The position numbers were made by a program, and so were the translations under genes. Shown one piece after another: positions 1-10,661 of a DNA stretch of 64,000 nt. Numbering within the stretch: position 1 is the first letter of the stretch; every line of letters begins with the position of its first letter. Source of the stretch: Collimonas arenae (GTDB lineage Bacteria; Pseudomonadota; Gammaproteobacteria; Burkholderiales; Burkholderiaceae_D); NCBI RefSeq assembly GCF_000786695.1, contig NZ_CP009962.1:496001-560000 (forward strand). The letters are read 5' to 3'. The notes below the pieces were generated by a model. That model did not search any database. It worked only from the letters and a program-made list of their open reading frames with translations, and had not been told where the DNA came from.

Positions 1-234
1 GATCCTGGATGCAAAAACCTAATCGCTGTATGGGAGGGAACACTGCACTCAGATGAGGTTGCTGAATAGGCGAATACTGAAAGAGTAGAATGGACAGGCC
101 TGCTCAAACTACCTTGCCTTCTTACTGCAGGTTATGTAGAAAGTCGATAAAGTTCTTTATGCTATTGCGGCTGCAACGCTATAGTTCTAGTTCCATGGTT
201 TTTGCAAAACCTGTGCAATCTAAAGGAGACTGAA
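1..234. other. Intergenic stretch at the left edge, no gene seen
   Basis: No convincing reading frame lies between the window edge and the peroxiredoxin start. The last 13 bases hold its ribosome binding site (AAAGGAG at 222-228). A promoter for that gene probably lies here, but I cannot single out a -35/-10 pair. Confidence 0.5.
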
Positions 235-876
235 ATGACCTTACGCCTTGGCGATGTCGCCCCGGATTTTGAGCAAGACTCTTCGCTCGGCAAAATCAAA
301 TTCTATGATTGGGCCGGCTCTTCGTGGGTAGTATTATTTTCACATCCAGCGGACTTCACGCCGGTCTGCACCACTGAACTTGGATTGACTTCCAAATTGA
401 AATCGCAGTTTGAACAGCGCGGCGTCAAAGTGATCGCGTTGTCTGTCGACCCTGCCGACAAACATCAGGAGTGGATCAAGGATATCAACGAGACGCAGCA
501 GACCGTGGTCGGTTTCCCGATCATTGCCGATGCCGACCGTAAGGTTTCCGAACTGTATGACCTGATCCACCCGAACGCCAGCGCGACTGCTACTGTGCGC
601 TCCTTGTTCGTGATCGATCCTGCCAAGAAGGTGCGTTTGATCATCACTTATCCAGCCAGTACCGGCCGCAATTTCGACGAAATACTGCGTGTGATCGATT
701 CCCTGCAACTGACCGATAATTATTCGGTGGCCACACCGGGTAACTGGAAAGATGGCGAAGATGTGGTGATCGTTCCATCGTTGCAGGACCCAGAGGTGCT
801 CAAGCAGAAATTCCCTAAAGGTTTCAAGATCATCCGTCCTTATCTGCGGTTGACGCCGCAGCCTAATCGCGACTGA
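235..876 (+). CDS. Peroxiredoxin, 1-Cys (Prx6-type)
   Basis: Thiol peroxidase that reduces hydrogen peroxide and alkyl hydroperoxides in the cytoplasm. The protein is 213 aa, the usual length of the Prx6 (AhpC/TSA plus 1-cysPrx C-terminal domain) subfamily. The peroxidatic cysteine is Cys45 in PADFTPVCTTELG. The C-terminal extension with PKGFKIIRPYLRLTPQP is typical of Prx6. I start at ATG 235 because AAAGGAG sits seven bases upstream; an in-frame start at 202 has no such site. A hairpin terminator follows, so the gene is probably monocistronic. Confidence 0.93.
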   Translation: MTLRLGDVAPDFEQDSSLGKIKFYDWAGSSWVVLFSHPADFTPVCTTELGLTSKLKSQFEQRGVKVIALSVDPADKHQEWIKDINETQQTVVGFPIIADADRKVSELYDLIHPNASATATVRSLFVIDPAKKVRLIITYPASTGRNFDEILRVIDSLQLTDNYSVATPGNWKDGEDVVIVPSLQDPEVLKQKFPKGFKIIRPYLRLTPQPNRD

Positions 877-900
877 TATTCTTTGCTGCGAGTTGAAATT

Positions 901-940
901 AAAAAGCCCCGTCAAATTTTTTGCCAGGGCTTTTGTTTTT
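901..940. terminator. Rho-independent terminator between convergent genes
   Basis: The arms AAAAGCCC and GGGCTTTT enclose a 16-base loop, followed on the + strand by a run rich in T. It lies between the stop codons of the peroxiredoxin (+) and the CorA-like gene (-). With A-rich sequence at the left arm it may work in both directions. Confidence 0.75.
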
Positions 941-965
941 GTGGAAAACAAATACGTTGTCAGAT

Positions 966-2129
966 TCAGCGCCGGTCCAGCGCCTGGCTTTCCAAGTAAC
1001 GGCGGCGCTGGAAAAACACCAGCATGACTACCACAACCAGCGCCATGCTACCCATCGTCAGCCAAAAGCCGAGAGCGCTTTTGAGCAAGGGCATGACTTC
1101 AAAATTCATACCGAATATGCCTGTGATCAGCGTCAGGGGCATGAACAAAGCAGTGATCACGGTCAGCGTGCGCATGATTTCGTTGGTGCGGTGGGCGACC
1201 GCGGAGAAATGGATTTGCACCGCCGATTCAATTGACGATTCCAGGCGGCGCGCATGGTTGAGCACCCGCGTAATATGCTCCATCACGTCGTTGATGCGAA
1301 CCAGCAGCAAATCCTTGGCGCGGCTGATTTCGATGCCGTCATCGGTGTCGACAAAGTAATCGCGCAGCTCCTGCATTGCGTCGTGCTGTTCCTCGCACAA
1401 ATTCTCCAGTTTGCGCAATTCAATCCGGGCATCCAGCAACGCCATCCAGTCCTTGAATGGCCGGCGCGGGTCAAGCAAGGCGCGTTGCCAGCGGTCCAGT
1501 TGCGTGGTCAAGGGTTGGCGCAGGTCCAGGTATTGATCCACCATGGCGTTGATCAGGCGCAGCAGCAGGTCTTCCGGCGAGGCGGGTAGACGAATTGCGT
1601 GCGGTCCCTTTTCAGTCTTGTTGCACAGTTCCAGCAGACGCGTACGGGTGGCGTCGATGGTGCGGCTATAACGCTCGTGGACGGTGATCAACGCATGATC
1701 CATGATGAGAAACGTCACCGGCTGGGTCGCCAGTTTGCTCAATGCTGCCGGGATTTTGCGCTTGGCGCCGTCGTTATCGGTGGTCGATGGTGGCGGTGGC
1801 GACGCGGCAGTTTTGCCGTCGCCATTCGCCGATGACAGAGCGCTGCCGTTGCCGGCCGTCCCGTTCAACATTAGCTTGCGAAATACCACCATACCGTAAT
1901 CCTGCGTCGAATCGAAATACGACGGATGATTCGGATTCAGCGTATCGGTCATGTGCGGATCGTAGATCTGGACGCCGGTGGCGCACTCGATGGCGCTGCG
2001 CCAGGCTTCCGGGTCGACAGCAACTTCTTCGTGGGTGGCGTCGATCCAGAGGAAACCTTTGACCGGTACGGTATCCGGTATTTCCAGGCTTTGGCTGACG
2101 TGGTTGTCACTGATGAGAAAGATGTCCAT
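966..2129 (-). CDS. CorA-family divalent cation transporter
   Basis: Inner-membrane Mg2+/Co2+ (or Zn2+) channel of the CorA/ZntB superfamily. The 387-aa protein has a long soluble N-terminal part (about 320 aa). Two C-terminal membrane helices follow, with the signature GMN in IFGMNF between them near residue 340, the selectivity filter of the family. The start at 2129 (MDIFLISDNHV) overlaps the end of the upstream hydroxylase gene by 23 bp on the same strand, suggesting translational coupling. A start at 2201 is also in frame but gives an unlikely basic extension. Residues about 110-140 form a Ser/Pro/Asp-rich low-complexity insert. Which metal it carries cannot be read from the sequence. 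Confidence 0.85.
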   Translation of the reverse strand: MDIFLISDNHVSQSLEIPDTVPVKGFLWIDATHEEVAVDPEAWRSAIECATGVQIYDPHMTDTLNPNHPSYFDSTQDYGMVVFRKLMLNGTAGNGSALSSANGDGKTAASPPPPSTTDNDGAKRKIPAALSKLATQPVTFLIMDHALITVHERYSRTIDATRTRLLELCNKTEKGPHAIRLPASPEDLLLRLINAMVDQYLDLRQPLTTQLDRWQRALLDPRRPFKDWMALLDARIELRKLENLCEEQHDAMQELRDYFVDTDDGIEISRAKDLLLVRINDVMEHITRVLNHARRLESSIESAVQIHFSAVAHRTNEIMRTLTVITALFMPLTLITGIFGMNFEVMPLLKSALGFWLTMGSMALVVVVMLVFFQRRRYLESQALDRR

Positions 2130-3363
2130 GCATTGTCGATAAGCGTTTGAATATGAGCCAGAGAGCAAGCATCGAGACGAGCGATAGCGCGATGATGCCA
2201 TCCAGCATGAGCGGTGTTAAAGATACTGCGCCAAACCATGCCTTGGCTAGCCACACGCCGGCGCCGGTGGCGCCTAGCCGTAATGTTTCCAGGACTATGT
2301 AGCCTGGTCGCATTTCCATCAAGCCCCCGATTGTCCACAGTCCAGCGGTCAGCCAGGTAGCGTAGCTCAACCCCGCCGGCCATGACATGGCGACTTGCGC
2401 CGCCAGGAAGTGAGTGGTAATCAACAGCAAGATGGTGAATTGCAGCAGGCAATAGACCTGGGCTGCGCGGTTTAGTTGCGGATGATATAGCGGGCGGGCG
2501 ATATCGAAAGGCGCGTTCGGCCACTTTGCCGCGACGTCGGCCGGCCGCCAGCCCGGTGCGGCAATCCAGACCCGCAGCTTGTCGCCGAGCTTTTGTGCGC
2601 GCCAGGTATCCAGCCAGAGCCCTTTATACACTTCGACATTGGCCCAGAGCGGATTCCAGCTGCGCAATGGGCGGCGGGTGCCGTAGACTACCGGATCCTG
2701 CTCACGCTCATCGATGAAGCTGCCGAATATGCGATCCCACAGAATCAGGATGCCGCCATAATTCTTATCCAGATAGATATCATTGACGCCATGATGTACG
2801 CGATGATTGGACGGAGTGACGAATACGCGGTCCAGCCATCCCAGCTTGCCGATCTGCTGTGTGTGGACCCAGAACTGATACAGCAGATCGATCAGCGCCA
2901 GCGCTGCGAATACTTCCACAGGAAAGCCCAGCAACGCCATCGGCACGTAAAAGATCCAGCCCAGGATGGGCCCGCTGCTGGTTTGGCGCAAGGCGGTGGA
3001 AAGATTGTAATCTTCGCTTTGGTGGTGCACCACATGCGCTGCCCACAAGATATTGACTTCGTGGCCGCAGCGGTGCAGCCAGTAGTAGCACAGGTCATAC
3101 AGCAGCAAGCCGGAGATCCAGACCCAGATGCTGTCGGCAGGAAGTTTGAACCATCCGACGTGCGCGGCCAGCCAGCCATAGATACCGATGCGCAGCACTT
3201 GCATGAAAACGCCGGAGACCTGGCTCAGGACGCCGAGACTGATGCTGTTGATGGCATCGTTGAGGCGGTAAGTATTGCGCCGCCGACGCAGGCCGACTAT
3301 GAGTTCGATGAAGATCAACAGGAAGAACACCGGCGTCGCCAGGGTGATCACCTTCTCTTGCAT
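2107..3363 (-). CDS. Sterol desaturase / fatty acid hydroxylase family membrane protein
   Basis: Membrane di-iron oxygenase-like protein of 418 aa. The histidine clusters that bind the iron pair are present: HRCGH (about residue 97), HVVHH (about 110) and HRVHH (about 188), framed by hydrophobic helices. The C-terminal 150 residues carry further membrane segments and no motif I know. Bacterial members act on lipids such as hopanoids, fatty acids or ether lipids; the substrate here is unknown. It is the first gene of a two-gene unit with the CorA-like gene, which overlaps its 3' end. Confidence 0.85.
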   Translation of the reverse strand: MQEKVITLATPVFFLLIFIELIVGLRRRRNTYRLNDAINSISLGVLSQVSGVFMQVLRIGIYGWLAAHVGWFKLPADSIWVWISGLLLYDLCYYWLHRCGHEVNILWAAHVVHHQSEDYNLSTALRQTSSGPILGWIFYVPMALLGFPVEVFAALALIDLLYQFWVHTQQIGKLGWLDRVFVTPSNHRVHHGVNDIYLDKNYGGILILWDRIFGSFIDEREQDPVVYGTRRPLRSWNPLWANVEVYKGLWLDTWRAQKLGDKLRVWIAAPGWRPADVAAKWPNAPFDIARPLYHPQLNRAAQVYCLLQFTILLLITTHFLAAQVAMSWPAGLSYATWLTAGLWTIGGLMEMRPGYIVLETLRLGATGAGVWLAKAWFGAVSLTPLMLDGIIALSLVSMLALWLIFKRLSTMHGHLSHQ

Positions 3364-3549
3364 GCCGCTCTCCTCGTCGCGCTATGGCGATCATTGTTAT
3401 GTGCGTCCATGGAACCAATGCCCGGCATGTTTGGATGAGAGAACTGTTTTCTAGTTCTCGCATGCTGTAATCCAGAGCCCGGCAAAGGTTGTCGGCATAA
3501 CAGAGCGGAAGAGGATTCCAGCCACGTTGCCGGCGCGGCCGCCGAACTG

Positions 3550-4680
<1,131 letters not shown>

Positions 4681-4774
4681 TTAGCCTCTACCGGCTCCTA
4701 GCAATAGGTGCATCATTCGCCTCCCGCTTCCCTCCCTGAGCGGGGCCGTATCGCTTTTGGTGATAAGGCATTGT

Positions 4775-4810
4775 GCCCTGGAGATATTCCCCTTTCTCCA
4801 GGGCTTTTTT
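4775..4810 (+). terminator. Strong hairpin with T-tract on the + strand, no + gene before it
   Basis: GCCCTGGAGA and TCTCCAGGGC form a 10-bp stem followed by TTTTTT on the + strand. Both flanking genes (hemB, engB) lie on the - strand, and the minus reading has no U-tract. It therefore either ends an unannotated + strand transcript starting around 4650-4750 or is a 3' structure of the engB message. Confidence 0.6.
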
Positions 4811-4826
4811 ATGTTTAGTGTATTGA

Positions 4827-5558
4827 CTAAACAGGGCTGTCTTCTCCTGCTACGTCAGCCTCATCGCCACCAGCGTCGCGGTTATTACCGGCCGGTTTGT
4901 TCAGGCCAGCCAGTTCCACGATCTTGTCGTTCGCTTCTTCCAGACCGTTGCGGTTCAGTGCCGAAAACAACTGTGCGGTAAACGGTAATTGTTCATTATT
5001 TTCATTGACGTAACTTGCCAGGAAGTTGCGTGCTTCGCGCAGTGCATTGGTGGCGTCGTTGCGATTGAGTTTATCCGACTTGCTCAAGATGCAATGGATC
5101 GGTTTGCCGGTAGGCGCAAACCATTCCACCATCTGGACATCGAGTTCGGTAAAAGGCCGGCGCGAGTCGACGATCAGCACCAATGCTGCAAGCTGCTGGC
5201 GGCGGCGAACGTAGTCGCCCAGCAGTTGCTGCCAATGCAGCTTGGCGGAACCTGACACCTCGGCGTAGCCATAACCGGGCAAGTCGACCAGCAATGCGCG
5301 GATCTCGTCGATCCTGGTTTCATCTTTACGATGCTGGGCGACGTGGGCGCCGCCTATGGAAAAATAATTGATGTGCTGCGTACGGCCAGGGGTTTTGGAC
5401 GCAAATGCCAGCTTCTTCTGATTGCACAAAAGATTGATGGCGGTCGACTTGCCGGCGTTGGAGCGGCCGGCGAAAGCGATCTCAGGAACTTGCAAAGCTG
5501 GCAAGTCACGAAGATGATTGGCCGTGGTAAAGAAGCGGGCTTGCCAAAGTAGGGACAT
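4827..5558 (-). CDS. engB: Ribosome biogenesis GTP-binding protein YihA/YsxC
   Basis: Small essential GTPase needed for assembly of the large ribosomal subunit. The 243-aa protein has the G1 loop GRSNAGKS at about residue 31, G3 DLPGYG and G4 SKSD. I start at 5558 ([10 protein letters not shown]), matching the family N-terminus; an in-frame start at 5615 would add a non-conserved leader. The C-terminal 25 residues are acidic and poorly conserved. It lies upstream of hemB on the same strand with a 250-bp gap. Confidence 0.93.
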   Translation of the reverse strand: MSLLWQARFFTTANHLRDLPALQVPEIAFAGRSNAGKSTAINLLCNQKKLAFASKTPGRTQHINYFSIGGAHVAQHRKDETRIDEIRALLVDLPGYGYAEVSGSAKLHWQQLLGDYVRRRQQLAALVLIVDSRRPFTELDVQMVEWFAPTGKPIHCILSKSDKLNRNDATNALREARNFLASYVNENNEQLPFTAQLFSALNRNGLEEANDKIVELAGLNKPAGNNRDAGGDEADVAGEDSPV

Positions 5559-5783
5559 GGAGTGAGCAGAAAATGCAGTAAGGGGAGGCAAAAATGCCGG
5601 AAAGCTATTGTACAATAAGGGGTTGTGTACTGCTGTTTTGGTTAGCGCGTGTTTGTGGTTTGCGTCCGGGTTTGCGTCCTGTTAAGGACTTTTGGGCCTC
5701 GGACAATGGATTGATATAGCTGGGGTTGCCCCAGTTTGGAACCCATCAGGGCAGAATTCTAAAATCAAGTCAGGGCGTAAAGA

Positions 5784-6452
5784 ATGAATCGTGCGTTTTT
5801 TCCAATAGTGAAAGCTTTCTTCGTTGCAGTCGTCGCGCTTTCCTCCGTTGCCTATGCTGCGGACGAACCAAAAGCCGCTGTACCTGCCAAAGCCGATCCA
5901 GCCAAGGGCGAAGCACTCTATACGAATGGCGACCCGGCCCGCAACATCACCGCCTGTATCTCATGCCACGGCGCAGCCGGCGCATCGACGATCAGCACCA
6001 ATCCCAAACTGGGCGGGCAGCACGCTGCTTATATTCACAAACAATTGACAAATTTCCAAGGTGCCGACCGGAACAATCCGATCATGTCGCCGCTGGCCAA
6101 GCAGTTGACCGACGATGAAATGAAAAATATCGCGGCCTACCTGGATGCGCAAGCGGTCAAGCCCGGTGCAGCCAAAGACAAAGACACGCTGGACTTGGGC
6201 AAGAAAATCTATCGCGGCGGGATTGCTGAAAAAAGCGTTCCTGCCTGCGCCGGTTGCCATAGCCCGAACGGTGCCGGCATTCCAGCCCAGTTTCCACGCA
6301 TCGGCGGTCAGCATCAGGACTATACAGTCGCAGAGCTGACCAATTTCCGCAGCGGCGCCCGCAAGAATGGTCCGATGATGACGACCATCGCCAAGCGCAT
6401 GTCCGACGATGAAATCAAAGCTGTTGCTGATTACATCGCCGGCCTGAAATAG
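5784..6452 (+). CDS. Dihaem cytochrome c4
   Basis: Periplasmic electron carrier to terminal oxidases. A cleavable signal peptide ends at about residue 25 (VAYAA). Two covalent haem sites, CISCH (58-62) and CAGCH (about 155), lie in two homologous halves, as in cytochrome c4; axial methionines are plausible in SPLAKQ and GPMMTT segments. The length, 222 aa, is normal. Its two c-type haems need the System II maturation proteins encoded just downstream. A perfect terminator hairpin follows the gene, separating it partly from resB. Confidence 0.92.
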   Translation: MNRAFFPIVKAFFVAVVALSSVAYAADEPKAAVPAKADPAKGEALYTNGDPARNITACISCHGAAGASTISTNPKLGGQHAAYIHKQLTNFQGADRNNPIMSPLAKQLTDDEMKNIAAYLDAQAVKPGAAKDKDTLDLGKKIYRGGIAEKSVPACAGCHSPNGAGIPAQFPRIGGQHQDYTVAELTNFRSGARKNGPMMTTIAKRMSDDEIKAVADYIAGLK

Positions 6453-6478
6453 AGAAAATAATAATAAAACGTGAATTC

Positions 6479-6508
6479 AGGGGTGGCCTAGGCCACCCCT
6501 TTTTTTTC
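6479..6508 (+). terminator. Rho-independent terminator after cytochrome c4
   Basis: AGGGGTGGCC and GGCCACCCCT form an almost loopless perfect palindrome followed by eight T. It lies between the cytochrome c4 stop codon and resB, so resB transcription is probably by read-through or from an internal promoter. Confidence 0.9.
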
Positions 6509-6525
6509 AAAAAGACAAACAGGCT

Positions 6526-8685
6526 ATGAGTAAGAGTAATAACGAAATTGCAAGTAATGAAATCAACACTGCAGGGATACAGCTGAAGACTAGCCGCCGC
6601 TGGCTGGCGGATGCGGTTGAACTATTGTCATCGATGCGCTTTGCGATCAGCCTGCTGACCATCATTGCGATCGCCTCGGTGATCGGCACCGTGCTTAAGC
6701 AAAATGAACCGATGCCGAACTACGTCAACCAGTTCGGTCCGTTCTGGTTTGAAGTATTCGGCAAGCTGGGTTTGTACGCCGTGTATTCATCGTGGTGGTT
6801 CTTGATGATCATGACTTTCCTGGTGATCTCGACGTCGCTGTGTATCGCCCGCAATGCGCCGAAGATGCTGAAAGATATGCGCAGCTGGCGCGAAAATGTA
6901 CGTGAGCAATCACTGCGCAACTTCCATCACAAGGCTGAATGGACTTCAGTCACCGCACCGGACGCGTTGCCCCGGCAACTGGCGGCGCGCATTGCCGCCA
7001 AGGGCTACAAGACCAAGCTAGTGGCGAAAGACAACGCTACCCTGATCACCGCCAAGCAAGGCGCCGCCAATAAATGGGGATACATCTTTGCTCACAGCGC
7101 GATTGTGATTATCTGCATAGGCGGCTTGCTGGATTCCGACTTGCCGATACGTGCACAGCAATTGATCTACGGCAAGACGCCCTTCAACGGTAACGGCATC
7201 ATCGCCGAAATTCCCGAAGAGCACAGGCTGGGGCTGGGCAACCCGACTTTCCGTGGCAATACCCTGATTCCTGAAGGTTCCGCCAGCAGCACCGCCATCA
7301 TTCCGCAAAAAGACGGAGTGATGATCCAGGACCTGCCGTTCACCATCCAGCTGAAGAAATTTATTGTCGATTTCTACAGCACCGGCATGCCCAAGTTGTT
7401 CGCCAGCGAAGTAGTGATCAAGGATAACGCCGACGGCCATACTTTCCCGGCCACCATCAAGGTCAATCAGCCTCTGATTTACAAGGGTATCGCGGTATAC
7501 CAGTCCAGCTTCGAAGACGGCGGCAGCAAGCTCAAACTGACCGCCTATCCAATGGTTGGCGCCGCCGAGACCACGTTCCCGGTCAGCGGCGAGGTCAACG
7601 GAACGACACCATTAGCCAACAACGGTAATAACGACTATACGATTGAATGGTCTGGTTTCCGCCCTTTTAACGTGGAGAATATGGCGCAATCAGGTGACGA
7701 TTTGCGTGCCGTAACCAAGTCCAAAAGCCTGAACCAGCGGCTGAGCGAAGATTTGAGCAACCATCTTGGCAATGCGGCGAAAAGCGCGAACAAGAAGGAA
7801 CTGAAGAATGTCGGCCCGAGCGTGCAGTACAAGCTGCGCGACAAGAATGGCCAGGCGCGCGAATTCAGCAACTATATGCAATCGATCAAGGTCGACGACG
7901 CCTACGTATTCCTGGCCGGGGTGCGTGATACCCCGGATGAGCCTTTCCGTTATTTACGGATTCCGGCAGATGACGACGACAGCGTGCAAGAGTGGATGCG
8001 TTTGCGCGCCGCCCTGACGGACCCCGCGTTGCGCGTTGCAGCGGCGCATCGCTATGCGCAACGGGCGATTCCGGAAAGCCGCGAAGGCATCGCTCTGCTG
8101 CGGGTACAGCTGGAGCAGTCGGCATTGCGCGGCTTGTCCCTGTTTGCCGGCGACGGTAAAGAGGCCGGTTACATGGCAATTTCCAGGTTCCTGGAGCAAG
8201 TACCGGCGCAGGAGCAAGAAAAGGCCGCCGACATCTTCATGAAGATCCTGAACGGCAGTATGTGGGATCTGTGGCAGGTTGCACGTGAGAAAGATAGTTT
8301 AAAAGAATTACCCGCGGATGAAAAGCACGCGCGTTTCTTGCAGTTGAGTACCAATGCACTGTCGGATGCAAGCTTCTATAATGCGCCTGTGTATCTGCAA
8401 ATGACCGGTTTTGACGAAATCAAGGCGTCGGTATTCCAGGTCACCCGCTCGCCGGGAAAAAAGGTCGTGTACCTGGGGTGTTTGCTGCTGGTGCTAGGCG
8501 TGTTCTCGATGCTGTATGTGCGTGAGCGCAGGCTGTGGGTGTGGGTGCGTCCGGACAAGGACGCGCCAGGCCAGTCGCATGCGCTGATGGCGATGAGTTC
8601 GCAGCGCAAGACGCTGGATTTTGAAAAAGAATTTGACGTGTTGAAAACACAATTGATGCAGTCGGAAGCGCAGCCGAAGTCCTAG
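6526..8685 (+). CDS. resB: Cytochrome c biogenesis protein ResB (System II)
   Basis: Together with CcsB/CcsA it exports haem and attaches it to apocytochromes c at the periplasmic face of the inner membrane. The 719-aa protein has three N-terminal membrane helices (about residues 35-120 and 185-205), a large periplasmic domain, and a last helix near 640-660 (VVYLGCLLLVLGVFSMLYV). The start follows the cytochrome c4 terminator by 18 bp. The gene is followed after 69 bp by ccsB, the standard order. Confidence 0.93.
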   Translation: MSKSNNEIASNEINTAGIQLKTSRRWLADAVELLSSMRFAISLLTIIAIASVIGTVLKQNEPMPNYVNQFGPFWFEVFGKLGLYAVYSSWWFLMIMTFLVISTSLCIARNAPKMLKDMRSWRENVREQSLRNFHHKAEWTSVTAPDALPRQLAARIAAKGYKTKLVAKDNATLITAKQGAANKWGYIFAHSAIVIICIGGLLDSDLPIRAQQLIYGKTPFNGNGIIAEIPEEHRLGLGNPTFRGNTLIPEGSASSTAIIPQKDGVMIQDLPFTIQLKKFIVDFYSTGMPKLFASEVVIKDNADGHTFPATIKVNQPLIYKGIAVYQSSFEDGGSKLKLTAYPMVGAAETTFPVSGEVNGTTPLANNGNNDYTIEWSGFRPFNVENMAQSGDDLRAVTKSKSLNQRLSEDLSNHLGNAAKSANKKELKNVGPSVQYKLRDKNGQAREFSNYMQSIKVDDAYVFLAGVRDTPDEPFRYLRIPADDDDSVQEWMRLRAALTDPALRVAAAHRYAQRAIPESREGIALLRVQLEQSALRGLSLFAGDGKEAGYMAISRFLEQVPAQEQEKAADIFMKILNGSMWDLWQVAREKDSLKELPADEKHARFLQLSTNALSDASFYNAPVYLQMTGFDEIKASVFQVTRSPGKKVVYLGCLLLVLGVFSMLYVRERRLWVWVRPDKDAPGQSHALMAMSSQRKTLDFEKEFDVLKTQLMQSEAQPKS

Positions 8686-8754
8686 GTTTTAGGGCGCAGC
8701 CGTAGACACAAAGATGGACGTTTCGCCGCGCCCCTGGCGCAGGAGCGGAACGAT

Positions 8755-9912
8755 ATGGAGAAAATGATGGAACTGACGCAAACGTATTCCCCGCCCGAGA
8801 GCTTTATCAAACGCCTGTCCGTCATCGACTGGCTGTTTGCCATCGCGCTGGTGGCTGCCTCGCTGTTCGCCTTGGGGCGCTACGGCAGCCACATGGATTA
8901 TTACGAAAAAGGCGTACTGCTGGCGGCTGGTCCTGTTTTCACCTGGCTCGGCTGGCACTGGAAATCGGTGCGCTGGCTGATGGCTTTGCTCGCCGTATTG
9001 TCGTTGTCGGCCATTGCCATGTATGGCGGTGCGCTCGATATGGCGAACCAGAAATTTTTGCTGAAATACATGCTCTCCAGCCAGTCGGCGATCCTATGGA
9101 TGAGCACGTTGTTCTTCCTGTCCACCCTGTTCTTCTGGGGCGGATTGATCACGCGTTCGGATTTTGGCGCCTCGATTGGTTCCAAATTGTGCTGGGCGGC
9201 GGTGGTGATGGGCTTTACCGGAATGCTGGTGCGCTGGTATGAGTCCTACCTGATCGGCGCCGACATCGGCCACATTCCTATCTCCAACCTGTACGAAGTA
9301 TTCGTCCTGTTCAGCCTCATCACGGCGCTGTTTTATCTTTACTACGAACAGCATTACCGCACACGCCAGTTGGGCGCTTTTGTGTTGCTGGTGATTTCAG
9401 CTGCGGTCGGTTTCCTGCTGTGGTACATGGTCTCGCGCGACGCCGCCGAAATCCAGCCGCTGGTGCCGGCGCTGCAAAGCTGGTGGATGAAGATCCACGT
9501 GCCGGCCAATTTCATCGGTTACGGTACATTCGCGTTGTCGGCGATGGTGGCTGTGGCGTATCTGCTGAAATCGCATGGCTACCTGGTTGACCGTCTGCCG
9601 GCGCTGGAAGTCTTGGATGACGTCATGTACAAGGCGATTGCGGTAGGCTTTACCTTCTTCACCATCGCCACCATTCTCGGCGCATTGTGGGCGGCGGAAG
9701 CCTGGGGCGGCTACTGGTCCTGGGATCCGAAGGAAACCTGGGCGCTGATCGTCTGGCTCAATTATGCGGCCTGGCTGCACATGCGGCTGATGAAAGGTTT
9801 GCGCGGCCAGGTTGCTGCATGGTGGGCGCTGATCGGCTTGCTGGTGACGACCTTTGCTTTCCTCGGCGTGAACATGTTCCTGTCCGGCCTGCATTCCTAC
9901 GGGGAGTTGTGA
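8755..9912 (+). CDS. ccsB: Cytochrome c biogenesis protein CcsB/CcsA (System II haem lyase)
   Basis: Haem-handling integral membrane protein and catalytic partner of ResB. The 385-aa protein is almost entirely membrane helices. The tryptophan-rich WWD signature is present as GGYWSWDPKETWAL (about residues 317-330), flanked by histidines that can ligand haem. Start ATG 8755 follows AGGAGCGG. The stop is five bases before the next ATG, so the HAD gene is cotranscribed. Confidence 0.94.
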   Translation: MEKMMELTQTYSPPESFIKRLSVIDWLFAIALVAASLFALGRYGSHMDYYEKGVLLAAGPVFTWLGWHWKSVRWLMALLAVLSLSAIAMYGGALDMANQKFLLKYMLSSQSAILWMSTLFFLSTLFFWGGLITRSDFGASIGSKLCWAAVVMGFTGMLVRWYESYLIGADIGHIPISNLYEVFVLFSLITALFYLYYEQHYRTRQLGAFVLLVISAAVGFLLWYMVSRDAAEIQPLVPALQSWWMKIHVPANFIGYGTFALSAMVAVAYLLKSHGYLVDRLPALEVLDDVMYKAIAVGFTFFTIATILGALWAAEAWGGYWSWDPKETWALIVWLNYAAWLHMRLMKGLRGQVAAWWALIGLLVTTFAFLGVNMFLSGLHSYGEL

Positions 9913-9916
9913 GCGG

Positions 9917-10588
9917 ATGACAGCACTTGTAAACGATACGGCGAATGCCCCGGTTGATTTGGTGATTTTCGATTGCGACGGTACGCTGGTAGACAGCGAA
10001 ACCGTGGCGACCGACGTGATGGTGGAATATCTGGCCGAGCTGGACATGCAATTGTCGGCCGATGAGGCGCTGTCGCGCTTCAAGGGTGGCCGGATGGCTG
10101 ATTGCGTGGCTGAGTTGGAAGAAATGTTCGGCCGTTCCCTGCCGGTCGATTTCACCAAGGTCTTGCGCGACCGCATCTCTCCCGTTCTGCATCAGCGTTT
10201 GCAACCGATCGAAGGCGCGCTGGAACTGGTGAAGTCGCTCAAGGTGCCATTTTGCATGGCCTCCAACGGGCCTTTGCATCAGATTAAAGTATCGCTGAGT
10301 GTCACCGGCTTGTGGCCCTATTTTGAAGGCCGCATCTTCAGCGCTTACGAAGTCAACTCCTGGAAGCCGGCGCCGGACCTGTTCCTGCACGCCGCCAGGA
10401 CCATGGGTGTCGAACCTTCCCGCTGCGCGGTAGTTGAAGATAGCTTGCCGGGCGTACAGGCTGGCGTTGCCGCCGGCATGCAAGTGTTTGCCTTGCAGCC
10501 TGAGCAGGTGGAAGCGCAACTGCCAAAACAGGCAAAAATCATTTCCCGGCTATCCGAGTTGCACGATCATATCAATATCGCCGGATAA
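9917..10588 (+). CDS. HAD-superfamily phosphatase (subfamily IA)
   Basis: Cytoplasmic hydrolase with the nucleophile motif FDCDGTLVDSE at about residues 17-27, a helical cap domain, the motif II region CMASNG, and motif III/IV around WKPAPDLF and VVEDSLPG. The size (223 aa) fits phosphoglycolate phosphatase / beta-phosphoglucomutase-like members. It sits five bases after ccsB, so it shares that operon, but no link to cytochrome maturation is evident. The substrate cannot be assigned. Confidence 0.88.
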   Translation: MTALVNDTANAPVDLVIFDCDGTLVDSETVATDVMVEYLAELDMQLSADEALSRFKGGRMADCVAELEEMFGRSLPVDFTKVLRDRISPVLHQRLQPIEGALELVKSLKVPFCMASNGPLHQIKVSLSVTGLWPYFEGRIFSAYEVNSWKPAPDLFLHAARTMGVEPSRCAVVEDSLPGVQAGVAAGMQVFALQPEQVEAQLPKQAKIISRLSELHDHINIAG

Positions 10589-10661
10589 GCGATTTTCTGC
10601 GCTCCTGTAAGGAATCGTCAGCCTATCTGACTAAGTACGGTCTACTTTGCAGGAGCGTTAC